From: CAAGNP01 sp045595965
Lineage (GTDB): Bacteria; Bacteroidota; Bacteroidia; Bacteroidales; UBA932
Assembly: GCA_045595965.1 (NCBI GenBank)
Contig: JAZOBN010000036.1
Location: forward strand, 1 to 37,814
Direction of reading: 5' to 3'
Length of the DNA: 37,814 bases
Part shown: piece by piece, positions 15,439-23,402 of the stretch
Position numbering within the stretch: the stretch's first letter is position 1
Layout: each line of letters opens with the position of its first letter
Notes under the pieces: generated by a model
The model's input: the letters and a program-made list of their open reading frames with translations, nothing else
The model's database searches: none
Told to the model about the DNA's origin: nothing
Program-made: the position numbers and the translations under genes

Positions 15439-17192
15439 TACTTGCTGGGATTTAATTTGATTTTCAACTCTTTCAATTCACTCCCCTTGCTTATAGTCAG
15501 GGTGTAGGTATCATTTGCAAGACCATCGGTGCCGATTGTTGTTGTCTTGCCATCAGTTTTGCATCTTCCTGTGAAGTCTGTCCCATTGGATGACTTGAAT
15601 GAGAGTGTTGCTCCACTCTTTGAAATCACTGTTATCTCTTTTGTCTCTTTATCGTATGTAAGAGATGTAGAGGCGTCCAAAGTCAATTCTTCAGTCAAAA
15701 GAAGCTCCCATACAGCATCAGGGCCACCTTTCATGATATGCCACTGAGTCTCATTATCCCTCCTGTAATAGAGTCTAATTCTATCTCCTTGCTCAATTGT
15801 CTCTGTAATTCCAACATTTATTCCGACATCGCTATACCCCCAACCGATTGGAAGATCATTTACATTAAACATTGCATATTCCTCCTTGATACTGTCATCA
15901 GCACCTGCAAGGGCGCACAGAATCTTTCCGGTAAAATTTGTCCCTCCAGTGTTTATGATCATATCAACATTCACCACAAATGGGGTATTTTTGTAAAATT
16001 CTGTAACCGAAGAGGACATACCTTTACTTCCCATAGAGAGCATATATACATAGTCACCACCTTCATCTGGTTTAAGTCCTACCACTACAGCCTGATTGAA
16101 GTTATAATGATCATCATTACCCCCTATTCCACTGCCATCCGGAACAAGAGCATCCAGTTTGAAATATCCATTACAATAGCCACCCCAACCCCAGTTTACA
16201 CTAAAATAGTTCTGACTGGTATATCCATCCAGGACGAATGCGTGTCCCGCACTCTGATTGAAGCCACTATAAACAACAGGCCTTTCATTGTATATCTCAT
16301 CCTTGATCAGTTTGTACCAATCTTCTGAATCATATCGGTCTCTGGTAAATTGAATGGCACCTTTATCATAATCCATATAAACAGGAAGATTCTGGGCAAT
16401 CAATGAAGTTGCAGCACCGGTCCCCTCTGTTCCGTATGTAGCCTGCAGCATTGACCCCAAATCTGCCATAAGGACCGAGACCTGCTTGGCCTGCTCAGCA
16501 GTGTATTGGCCCCACTCATATGTCAGAGGCATATTCTTCCAATCATATGTATGTCCCAATGGCCTTGCTGGCATATCAATTGAGAAATCCCCTTCGGATT
16601 TATATGCAGGTATTGTCCCCTCCCCTTTCTCTGGCCATTGATGATAACGCATTACAATCGCAGCAGCTGTAATTGTACATCCTGTCCAGGCATAGTCTCC
16701 GTTAATTGTAGGACACTCAATATTGTATGGTGATCCTTGATTCCATTTAGCTGTAAGGAGTTGTTTGACTACCTCACCAATTCCCTCACTGGATGCAGTT
16801 GCATCCCCTTTATAGCCATTTTCCCGAGCAAAAATCACCTGTTTTTCCATCTCCTCAAGCCACTCCTTCATATTAGGAGGGAAATCTCCCTGGGTGATGG
16901 TATTTTCAAAAGAATAGCCCAGAATAGGATATGCTGTATCATCTCCGGAAACAACAACGAACCCATTTCCTTTGGGATTATTGAAAAGATAGAGTGCCGG
17001 CTGGAAATCTGCAGACCTTGTCAGAGGCTGCTTGCCGTCATACACCATTTGCAGCGAAGTCACCATCAATTGGGGTGAGTGCTGCTTGAAGAAGTCCATA
17101 GCGATTTTTTCTGCCCTCTGGAAAGGGATCCTCTCTGCGGAAAGTCCAAAAGAGAACAACAAGGCAAACAATAATAAAAGTTTCCTCCTCAT
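15438..17192 (-). CDS. Secreted C10 (streptopain-like) cysteine peptidase
   Basis: A 584-residue preproprotein. It has a signal peptide (residues 1-19) and a Spi-like inhibitory propeptide (about 20-130, with GNGFVVVSGDDTAYPILGYS). The catalytic domain has nucleophile C172 in YAWTGCTITAAAIVMRYH and H317 in QSAGHAFVLDGY, followed by the NWGWGGYCNGYF motif with the active-site Trp region. The last 220 residues form additional beta-rich domains, probably for surface attachment or substrate recognition. C10 proteases such as SpeB of streptococci and the Bfp proteases of Bacteroides fragilis degrade host and matrix proteins. The coupled downstream lipoprotein is a plausible partner. A TATATTTG box lies 32 bases upstream. 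Confidence 0.92.
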   Translation of the reverse strand: MRRKLLLLFALLFSFGLSAERIPFQRAEKIAMDFFKQHSPQLMVTSLQMVYDGKQPLTRSADFQPALYLFNNPKGNGFVVVSGDDTAYPILGYSFENTITQGDFPPNMKEWLEEMEKQVIFARENGYKGDATASSEGIGEVVKQLLTAKWNQGSPYNIECPTINGDYAWTGCTITAAAIVMRYHQWPEKGEGTIPAYKSEGDFSIDMPARPLGHTYDWKNMPLTYEWGQYTAEQAKQVSVLMADLGSMLQATYGTEGTGAATSLIAQNLPVYMDYDKGAIQFTRDRYDSEDWYKLIKDEIYNERPVVYSGFNQSAGHAFVLDGYTSQNYFSVNWGWGGYCNGYFKLDALVPDGSGIGGNDDHYNFNQAVVVGLKPDEGGDYVYMLSMGSKGMSSSVTEFYKNTPFVVNVDMIINTGGTNFTGKILCALAGADDSIKEEYAMFNVNDLPIGWGYSDVGINVGITETIEQGDRIRLYYRRDNETQWHIMKGGPDAVWELLLTEELTLDASTSLTYDKETKEITVISKSGATLSFKSSNGTDFTGRCKTDGKTTTIGTDGLANDTYTLTISKGSELKELKIKLNPSK

Positions 17193-17223
17193 AGTAATGC
17201 GTTTTTATAAATCAAGCTCCCTA

Positions 17224-17231
17224 CAAATATA
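17224..17231 (-). promoter_or_regulatory. Predicted -7 box for the C10 peptidase gene
   Basis: TATATTTG on the minus strand, 32 bases before the ATG at 17192. It is divergent from the YitT box at 17253. A conventional -33 partner is not clear. Confidence 0.45.
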
Positions 17232-17252
17232 ATCATATCAATATAAATTTCA

Positions 17253-17260
17253 TATCTTTG
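17253..17260 (+). promoter_or_regulatory. Predicted -7 box for the YitT-family gene
   Basis: TATCTTTG on the plus strand, 25 bases before the ATG at 17285. A TTG-initiated extension of the reading frame would begin inside this box, which argues for the ATG. Confidence 0.55.
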
Positions 17261-17284
17261 CACCAAATTTTTATAGAATATCAT

Positions 17285-18193
17285 ATGGGTTACACCACAA
17301 AAGGGAAACTGTTTTCAAAAGAGTTCTTTATCACATACGGGTGGTTAGCGGCAGGTTGCTTCCTATTTGCACTTGGTAATGTTCTGTTTGCAGAGCCTTA
17401 CGGCTTCGCCCCGGGGGGGACTTACGGGCTATCCATTGTCTTCCACCACCTTTTTGGATGGAAGACTGAAGTGGCTGCACTCTGTATGGATATTCCCCTT
17501 CTTCTGATCGGTTTTATTTTTCTTGGTGGAAAATTCGGAATCAAGACTGTAGTGTGCACATTCCTGATTCCCATATTCATGAGTCTTGTCCATAAATTTT
17601 ACGGATACGACCCCCTTCTCGAGCCCGGAGTAACAGATAGAGCTCTCCTGGAGGAGCAACTTCTCTCCTCTATCTTCGGAGGTGTTGTTTACGGTGTCGG
17701 CCTGGGAATGATCTTCAAATCTCGGGCAACCTCAGGGGGAAGCGACATCATTTCAATGATTCTCCACAAATACACGCATATCTCCTTAGGGACACTTGTC
17801 ATCATAGTGGACTGCCTTATAACCCTTACCACTGTTGTCGCATTCGGCGACTGGCGACTTCCGATGTACTCATGGATCCTTATTTTCATCGAAGGGAAGG
17901 TAATCGATCTTGTTGTCGAAGGGAGCAGCGCCCATAAGACAATGATGATCATATCAGATGAAACTGAACAGATAAGGAAAATCATCATCGAAGAGATTGG
18001 CCGCGGAGCAACAATCCTCCATGGAGAAGGTGGTTACAAAGGTGAGTCGCGCGATGTGATCTACACAATCGTAACACGCAAGGAGGCAGCAATTCTGAGG
18101 GGACATATCCATCAGATTGACCCTGAGGCATTCATAAACATAATTGACTCCAAGGAGACCCTGGGAAACGGATTTAAGCCTCTGGGGGAATAG
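17285..18193 (+). CDS. YitT-family membrane protein (DUF161 + DUF2179)
   Basis: A 303-residue integral membrane protein. It has five or six hydrophobic segments between residues 15 and 210, including the family signatures FAEPYGFAPGGTYGLSIV and KSRATSGGSDIISMIL. A cytoplasmic DUF2179 domain follows (about 220-295, with GRGATILHGEGGYKGESRDV). YitT proteins are conserved but functionally unassigned; transport or signalling have been proposed for the family. The start at 17285 (MGYTTKGK) is preferred to the upstream TTG. The 3' end overlaps the convergent VWA gene by 20 bases. Confidence 0.92.
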   Translation: MGYTTKGKLFSKEFFITYGWLAAGCFLFALGNVLFAEPYGFAPGGTYGLSIVFHHLFGWKTEVAALCMDIPLLLIGFIFLGGKFGIKTVVCTFLIPIFMSLVHKFYGYDPLLEPGVTDRALLEEQLLSSIFGGVVYGVGLGMIFKSRATSGGSDIISMILHKYTHISLGTLVIIVDCLITLTTVVAFGDWRLPMYSWILIFIEGKVIDLVVEGSSAHKTMMIISDETEQIRKIIIEEIGRGATILHGEGGYKGESRDVIYTIVTRKEAAILRGHIHQIDPEAFINIIDSKETLGNGFKPLGE

Positions 18194-18815
18194 AGTCAAA
18201 CATATTCTCAGAATCACATATCTCTATATCCCTTGCAATGAAGCTTGAAACACGTGAGTTGTGTTTCTTGTATTTGGACAACATATCTTTCATACCTTGA
18301 GGGGTTGCATCCCAATTTGTTGCATTTACTATATTGAGGGTTCTTGCCACCTCTATAGAGTCCTGATTTGCCCCGATATAAGAGATAATCCACCCCTTTC
18401 CCCTCAATCTTGAGACAAGTTCCTTGATTGATTTGCCTGAGTACTCCTCAGAAGAATTCTCCATACCATCGGTAATAACAGTTGCCACCACCTTGTCCTC
18501 CTCATGCACCAGTTTCTCCATTTCGCTCAGTGTTATACCCATCGCATCATACAACGGAGTACACCCGCCAGGTCTGTAATCCTTACCGGTAAAAATGGAA
18601 ACCTCCGAAACAGGGACTCTGTCCCTTTTGTTCAAGACCCCTTTTATCCCCCTCCCCTCGAATGTCACAATTGAAACAAAGTGCTTCTGATCAGGGAAAT
18701 TTTCCTGATTCTTTCTGATACCGCTGATAACTTCATTAACTCCGGTCAATGTAGATTCATAAATGGAGCTCATGCTTCCACTTTCGTCCAAAATAATTAC
18801 GTTGTAAATGTTCAT
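18174..18815 (-). CDS. von Willebrand factor A domain protein
   Basis: A 213-residue soluble protein consisting of little more than one VWA domain. The MIDAS metal site is visible as D10-x-S12-x-S14 (LDESGSMSS), with GGCTPLYDAMG supplying the conserved Thr and VITDGMENSS the Asp. VWA domains mediate metal-dependent protein contacts; similar small VWA proteins occur with tellurium-resistance or chelatase systems, neither of which is seen here. The start is the ATG at 18815 (MNIYNVII). The longer frame begins only a few bases from the -7 box. It is divergent from the 335-residue unknown gene, suggesting a shared control region. Confidence 0.88.
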   Translation of the reverse strand: MNIYNVIILDESGSMSSIYESTLTGVNEVISGIRKNQENFPDQKHFVSIVTFEGRGIKGVLNKRDRVPVSEVSIFTGKDYRPGGCTPLYDAMGITLSEMEKLVHEEDKVVATVITDGMENSSEEYSGKSIKELVSRLRGKGWIISYIGANQDSIEVARTLNIVNATNWDATPQGMKDMLSKYKKHNSRVSSFIARDIEICDSENMFDSIPPEA

Positions 18816-18842
18816 AGCTTTATTTTTTATTGTTTTACGATG

Positions 18843-18870
18843 CAAAGATATCTCGTGGATATCTTCTCAA
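18843..18870 (-). promoter_or_regulatory. Predicted promoter of the VWA gene
   Basis: On the minus strand a TTG (18868-18870) is followed after 17 bases by TATCTTTG (18843-18850), 28 bases before the ATG at 18815. Confidence 0.55.
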
Positions 18871-18899
18871 CAGAAAGTTTGCAAGTCTTGCAAAGTGTG

Positions 18900-18930
18900 T
18901 TGTTTCTTTGACCGTTTTGCAGTAAATTTG
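18900..18930 (+). promoter_or_regulatory. Predicted promoter of the 335-residue unknown gene
   Basis: TTG (18900-18902), a 20-base spacer and TAAATTTG (18923-18930). The ATG at 18938 is only seven bases after the -7 box, so a leaderless or nearly leaderless transcript is predicted if this box is used. Confidence 0.5.
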
Positions 18931-18937
18931 TTCAGTT

Positions 18938-19945
18938 ATGAAATTATTCTTCCAAGACAGGCATATTGATGCTATCCTCCCTGCCAAATGGCAACGCCTT
19001 ATGATATATGTGGGGGGAGAGAGGGACTCCATCAGAGAAATTTATGACTTTATCCCCAGAGGATACCACTTGCTCTACCTCCCCGATCTTATCAACAATT
19101 TGAGTCCCGACATTGTGAGTTACATGTTTCCGGGGCAAACAGAGGTATTCAGTACTGAAAAATTTTACTCTCACATTCGTAAAATTACCGGCTTGGCCGA
19201 TGATGAAGAGGGAATTCTATACAATGCCGGGGGGGAGACATATTTCCACCCTTTGGGTGGGGAAAACGATTTTGCCGGTATTGAAAATGATTTTGCCGAG
19301 ATACCCGATGTTCAATGTGAAATCTGCGAACCACAACGCCACCGCATCTATAAAATCCGAAAGAGCGATATATGCGCATCTGTTTGCTGTGAGTCCTCTG
19401 GTGAGTATATGGAAGAGGTGCCTGTGCAACAAGATGAGCTTCTTGACCAAAGGGCTGAAGAGATTCTCAATGAGTGGAAAAGAATTGAAAAAAAATTCGG
19501 TGTGAGCATAGATGAGTTGCGCAAGATACTGGGATATAGCATAAAAAGGAGTAGAATTCATATATCCAAATTGGGAAAGATCACCCTGATGGACTATGAA
19601 AATGCCCCAGAGGTTAAGATGGATCTGTTGACAAAAGCGATATATCTGTTCTACTTAAGGCATCCCGAAGGTGCACGACTCAAGGATCTTCAATTGCATG
19701 AGGAGGAGATTCTGGGCATATATATGAAAATCACCACCAGAGATGACATCGAAGCTATCTGCAAGAGTCTTGCTGCCCATCTTGACCCATTTGGAAACAA
19801 CCTGAATGTCAGTGTTTCCAGAATTAAAAGGGCATTCCTCAATATAGTGGATAAAAGTATAGCCCAACTCTATTATATAACCGGATACAGCGGAGGGGTA
19901 CGGAGCATAACCATAGACAGGGACTTCGTCATATGGGAACAATAA
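18938..19945 (+). CDS. Unrecognised 335-residue protein
   Basis: I do not recognise a named family. There is no signal peptide or membrane segment. Residues 1-75 look like a globular alpha/beta unit (LPAKWQRLMIYVGGERDSIREIYDFIPRG is split by helices). A central linker (about 105-160) is rich in acidic residues and has five or so cysteines (CEICEPQ, ICASVCCE). Residues 165-215 are helical and charged. The C-terminal 110 residues form a helical domain with FYLRHPEGARLKDL, a SRIKRAFLNIVD segment and the ending YYITGYSGGVRSITIDRDFV. Similar C-terminal modules recur in Bacteroidetes hypothetical proteins as I recall, but I cannot name one. It is divergent from the VWA gene. Confidence 0.75.
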   Translation: MKLFFQDRHIDAILPAKWQRLMIYVGGERDSIREIYDFIPRGYHLLYLPDLINNLSPDIVSYMFPGQTEVFSTEKFYSHIRKITGLADDEEGILYNAGGETYFHPLGGENDFAGIENDFAEIPDVQCEICEPQRHRIYKIRKSDICASVCCESSGEYMEEVPVQQDELLDQRAEEILNEWKRIEKKFGVSIDELRKILGYSIKRSRIHISKLGKITLMDYENAPEVKMDLLTKAIYLFYLRHPEGARLKDLQLHEEEILGIYMKITTRDDIEAICKSLAAHLDPFGNNLNVSVSRIKRAFLNIVDKSIAQLYYITGYSGGVRSITIDRDFVIWEQ

Positions 19946-19971
19946 TCTTGAAACAATAAATCAAATACAAT

Positions 19972-21138
19972 ATGACAATCAAAAATCTATTCATCAAATC
20001 GGCACTCCTGTTCAGCATCACATTATCACTCCTTGGCTGCACACCATCCAGTCATAAAGCTGCAGAAAAGGAGTTTGAGGAGATTATCAGCCGTAATAAA
20101 GCTGTCGGACTCGCTGTTGTGGCAGTCAAAGATGGCAAAGTGATCTACAACAACACATTTGGATACAGAGATCTCTCTGCGCAGGAGCGTTGGGAAAGAG
20201 ATGATGTTCTCCGTATCGCATCTATCTCTAAATCATTCACAGCTACAGCGATTCTCCAACTTGTTGAACAGAACAAACTGAACCTTGATGCTGATGTATC
20301 CGAGATAATGGGGTTCCAGATCAGAAATCCCCACTATCCCGACACCCCTATCACTGTAAGAATGCTCCTCTCGCACACCTCCAGCATGAGCGATGCAAAC
20401 GGATATTTTTCATTTGATTACTTGAACCGGGAAACATCACCTACATGGGAAAAAGCTTGGAACAAATATGCCCCTGGGACAAATTACCAATACTGCAATC
20501 TCGGTTTCAACACACTCGGGGCAATAATTGAGAAAATATCGGGAGTGCGTTTCGACCAGTATATTTCAGAAAACATTTTGAGACCTCTTGGTGTATATGC
20601 TAACCACAATGTACACTCTTTAGATTCAGGCAAATTTGTGAAGATATACACATATAGCCGACGTGACAGTTCGTTCAAGTGCACCACCTCTGCCTATGAA
20701 CTTGCAGAAGATGCTTTGGACAACTACAGATTGGGTTACTCCACCACATTGTTCTCCCCTACCGGAGGTCTGAAAATATCTGCCCAGGATCTCGCCAAAG
20801 TTATGATGATGCACATGAATATGGGGAGCATTGATGGTGTTAAAATCCTCAATAGGGAGAGTGCCGAACTTATGCAGTCGGAGATTACCACCACCGACCA
20901 CAAGGATGAAAACTATGGTATGGCTATACTCCGTACAAACGATCTACTGAAAGGTCAGAGACTTGTCGGCCATGATGGCCTGGCACTTGGCGCATACACA
21001 GCCATGTACTGGCATCCCGAAGAGAATTACGGTTTTGTGGTTATGACCAACGGATGTACGGGTGTTTCAGACAACCATGTATTTGCAAATATCCTTTGCG
21101 AATCTGTAGAATGTATGTTCAAACATCTGATCAGATGA
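19972..21138 (+). CDS. Serine hydrolase (beta-lactamase/PBP-like) lipoprotein
   Basis: A 388-residue exported lipoprotein (lipobox LLGC, C23). The catalytic motifs are SxxK at S84-K87 (ASISKSFTATA), Y-x-N at Y174-C-N176 (YQYCNLGFN) and HDG in VGHDGLALG, replacing KTG. Like the 11135-12652 protein it is of the class C beta-lactamase fold, but it is shorter and lacks the C-terminal DUF3471-like domain. Likely a periplasmic or surface peptidase or esterase; substrate unknown. It lies 26 bases after the 335-residue gene on the same strand, so the two may be co-transcribed, and converges on the M13 peptidase gene. Confidence 0.9.
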   Translation: MTIKNLFIKSALLFSITLSLLGCTPSSHKAAEKEFEEIISRNKAVGLAVVAVKDGKVIYNNTFGYRDLSAQERWERDDVLRIASISKSFTATAILQLVEQNKLNLDADVSEIMGFQIRNPHYPDTPITVRMLLSHTSSMSDANGYFSFDYLNRETSPTWEKAWNKYAPGTNYQYCNLGFNTLGAIIEKISGVRFDQYISENILRPLGVYANHNVHSLDSGKFVKIYTYSRRDSSFKCTTSAYELAEDALDNYRLGYSTTLFSPTGGLKISAQDLAKVMMMHMNMGSIDGVKILNRESAELMQSEITTTDHKDENYGMAILRTNDLLKGQRLVGHDGLALGAYTAMYWHPEENYGFVVMTNGCTGVSDNHVFANILCESVECMFKHLIR

Positions 21139-21174
21139 CACATCTGCATGAGGTATAATAAAATAAATCCGATA

Positions 21175-23208
21175 TTACCAGATAATTACCCTCTCTTCCT
21201 CAGGCAGGAACATCTTTCCATCAGTAATTCCGAATGCATTGTAGAATGATTCGATATTACGCAGTGTTGCATTTACACGGTTCTTTCCAAGTGAATGGAC
21301 ATCCACTTTTGTAAGACGTGCTGCCTCCTCATCCCTGATGTTCTGTCCCCAGATAGTTGCATATGAGAGGTAGAAACGCTGGTCTGCAGTAAATCCGTCA
21401 ACGGGTGCAGGCTCTCCGCCATTCTCCTTGAAAGAGTTATGCAAAGCGGTATAAGATACCCTCAAACCACCCTGGTCTGCAATATTTTCACCCAAAGACA
21501 ATGCTCCGTCGGCCATAACAGCAGGCTGCCCATCTTTTGCAGGGAGGACCTCAATTTTATTGAATTGGTCTACAAGGATATCTGTACGTACCTTGAATGC
21601 ATCTGCATCTTCTGCGGTCCACCAATTGTTCATGTTTCCATCTTTGTCAAACTGACGTCCCTGATCATCAAATCCGTGGGTCATTTCGTGGCCGATAACG
21701 ACACCTATAGCACCATAGTTGACTGCATCATCAGCTGCAGAGTTGTAGAAAGGAGGCTGAAGGATTGCAGCGGGGAAGCAGATTTCATTGGTTGTAGGGT
21801 TGTAGTAGGCATTTACTGTCTGAGGTGACATAAACCATCTTGTCCTGTCCACCTCTTTACCAAGATCTGAAAGATTATCTGCTGTATACCATGCACTTGC
21901 ACGTTTGATATTCTCCCAATATGAAATAGCGGGATCAATGGCAAGTGATGAATAATCTTTCCATTTGTCAGGATAACCGATCTTCACTGTAAAGGTATTG
22001 AGCTTCTCCTGAGCCTTGGCTTTGGTTGCAGCAGACATCCACTCCAAAGCATCAATATGCTGTCCAAGGGCCACTTGGAGATTCTTCACCATCTCAGTCA
22101 TACGTTGTTTGTCGCTTTCAGGGAAATATTTCTTCACATATATCTCACCTACAGCCTCTCCAAGAAGTGAGTTTGGAACAGACATAGCCCTTTTCCAGCG
22201 TGGACGCATCTCCTGCTGACCCGACATCTGACGGCCGAAAAAGTCGAAATATGCAGAATAAAGTTCATCTCCCACATAAGGGGCTGCACTTGAAACTACA
22301 CTTGCTGCCATATATGCCTTCACTGTCTCAATATCCTCTTTTGCAAAAAGTTTGAACACTACATCCAAAACCTCTGGCTGCCCCACAATTATTTTATCAA
22401 ACTCACCTATACCCATCTGGGTAAGATAACCATTCCAGTCAAACTTAGAGTAGCGCTTCAGGAAATCCTTTTTAGACATAGGGTTATAATTTGAAGGGAC
22501 ATCACGAAGCTGCACATTGGTACGGAAAGCTTTTGCCATTTTTGTCTCAAATTCCAGTACCTTTTCAGCTTTCACTGCAGCATCTTCCCATCCGAGCATT
22601 GTAAATGCTTTTGTCAACCATTGAAGATACCCTTCACGTTTGGACTGATTTTCCGCATCCAGATAGTAGTCTCGGTTTCCCATACCGAGACCGGACTGGT
22701 CAATATAGAGTACATTGATATTGCTGTTGAGCAAATCTGCACTTACATAGATTCCAAAAAGTGGATTACCTGCAGTTGTGTGGATATTAGCAGTTGCTGC
22801 CGCAAGATCGGACAACTTCACTATCGACATAAGTTTGTCAATGTCACTCTTTAGCGGAGCAACACCTTCATTGTTCAGACGGGTGGAGTCAAGCCCCATA
22901 GTATATAGGTCCGCTATCTTCTGATCAACGGTACCGGCCTCAAATTTCGATTCCGCAATCGAAGCAAACAGGTCATTCAGGCGAACTTCGTTGTTCTCAC
23001 GAAGCTGGTCAAATGTACCATAACGTGCAAATTCCGGTTTCAAAGGGTTTTTGGCCTGCCATCCACCTGTTGCATATTGATAAAAATCATCATTCAGAGC
23101 GACACTCTCATCAAAATTGGCACGATCTATCGCAGGTGTGCCACCCTGCTTCATATTACAACTTGCCATAAGAGCAATTGTTGAAAGGGTTAACAAAATC
23201 TTTTTCAT
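21175..23208 (-). CDS. M13-family (neprilysin/PepO-like) zinc metallopeptidase lipoprotein
   Basis: A 677-residue exported lipoprotein (lipobox MASC, C17) with the complete M13 architecture. The N-terminal domain contains DDFYQYATGGW. The catalytic domain has zinc motif HEMTH (H507, E508, H511) in VIGHEMTHGFDDQGRQFD, third ligand E574 in GENIADQGG, and the substrate-binding NAYYNP segment (467-471 region). These enzymes cleave oligopeptides up to about 40 residues. The C-terminus ends VIIW, where many relatives end in a Cys-x-x-Trp. Surface attachment by lipid fits peptide scavenging. A TATTTTTG box lies upstream. Confidence 0.95.
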   Translation of the reverse strand: MKKILLTLSTIALMASCNMKQGGTPAIDRANFDESVALNDDFYQYATGGWQAKNPLKPEFARYGTFDQLRENNEVRLNDLFASIAESKFEAGTVDQKIADLYTMGLDSTRLNNEGVAPLKSDIDKLMSIVKLSDLAAATANIHTTAGNPLFGIYVSADLLNSNINVLYIDQSGLGMGNRDYYLDAENQSKREGYLQWLTKAFTMLGWEDAAVKAEKVLEFETKMAKAFRTNVQLRDVPSNYNPMSKKDFLKRYSKFDWNGYLTQMGIGEFDKIIVGQPEVLDVVFKLFAKEDIETVKAYMAASVVSSAAPYVGDELYSAYFDFFGRQMSGQQEMRPRWKRAMSVPNSLLGEAVGEIYVKKYFPESDKQRMTEMVKNLQVALGQHIDALEWMSAATKAKAQEKLNTFTVKIGYPDKWKDYSSLAIDPAISYWENIKRASAWYTADNLSDLGKEVDRTRWFMSPQTVNAYYNPTTNEICFPAAILQPPFYNSAADDAVNYGAIGVVIGHEMTHGFDDQGRQFDKDGNMNNWWTAEDADAFKVRTDILVDQFNKIEVLPAKDGQPAVMADGALSLGENIADQGGLRVSYTALHNSFKENGGEPAPVDGFTADQRFYLSYATIWGQNIRDEEAARLTKVDVHSLGKNRVNATLRNIESFYNAFGITDGKMFLPEEERVIIW

Positions 23209-23228
23209 TTTATAAAAATTTATGGCTG

Positions 23229-23236
23229 CAAAAATA
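23229..23236 (-). promoter_or_regulatory. Predicted -7 box for the M13 peptidase gene
   Basis: TATTTTTG on the minus strand, 21 bases before the ATG at 23208. No TTG at the -33 position. Confidence 0.45.
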
Positions 23237-23351
23237 CCATATATATTGTAAAAATGTACCTGTTTATCTCCCTTTATCCAGAATTTTACAGCAACATATT
23301 CGGTTACAAAAAAAATAATTGAAAGAAAACTTATTTTTCATTGGAAATATA

Positions 23352-23382
23352 TTGTGTAAATAAATTTTTCATTTTATCTTTA
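23352..23382 (+). promoter_or_regulatory. Predicted promoter of the GLUG lipoprotein pair
   Basis: TTG (23352-23354), a 20-base spacer and TATCTTTA (23375-23382), one base off the TAnnTTTG consensus, 20 bases before the ATG at 23403. The surrounding 194-base gap is very AT-rich and otherwise empty. Confidence 0.45.
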
Positions 23383-23402
23383 TGTTTTAAATTTATTTTC
23401 AA

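Noticed and set aside
15738..16328. A 196-residue plus-strand frame inside the C10 peptidase gene
   Set aside because: Antisense to the peptidase catalytic domain; no ribosome-binding site or recognisable motif.
23209..23402. Very AT-rich 194-base gap considered as an origin or RNA gene
   Set aside because: No repeated boxes, DnaA-like sites or stable fold seen; promoters for the two flanking genes explain it.
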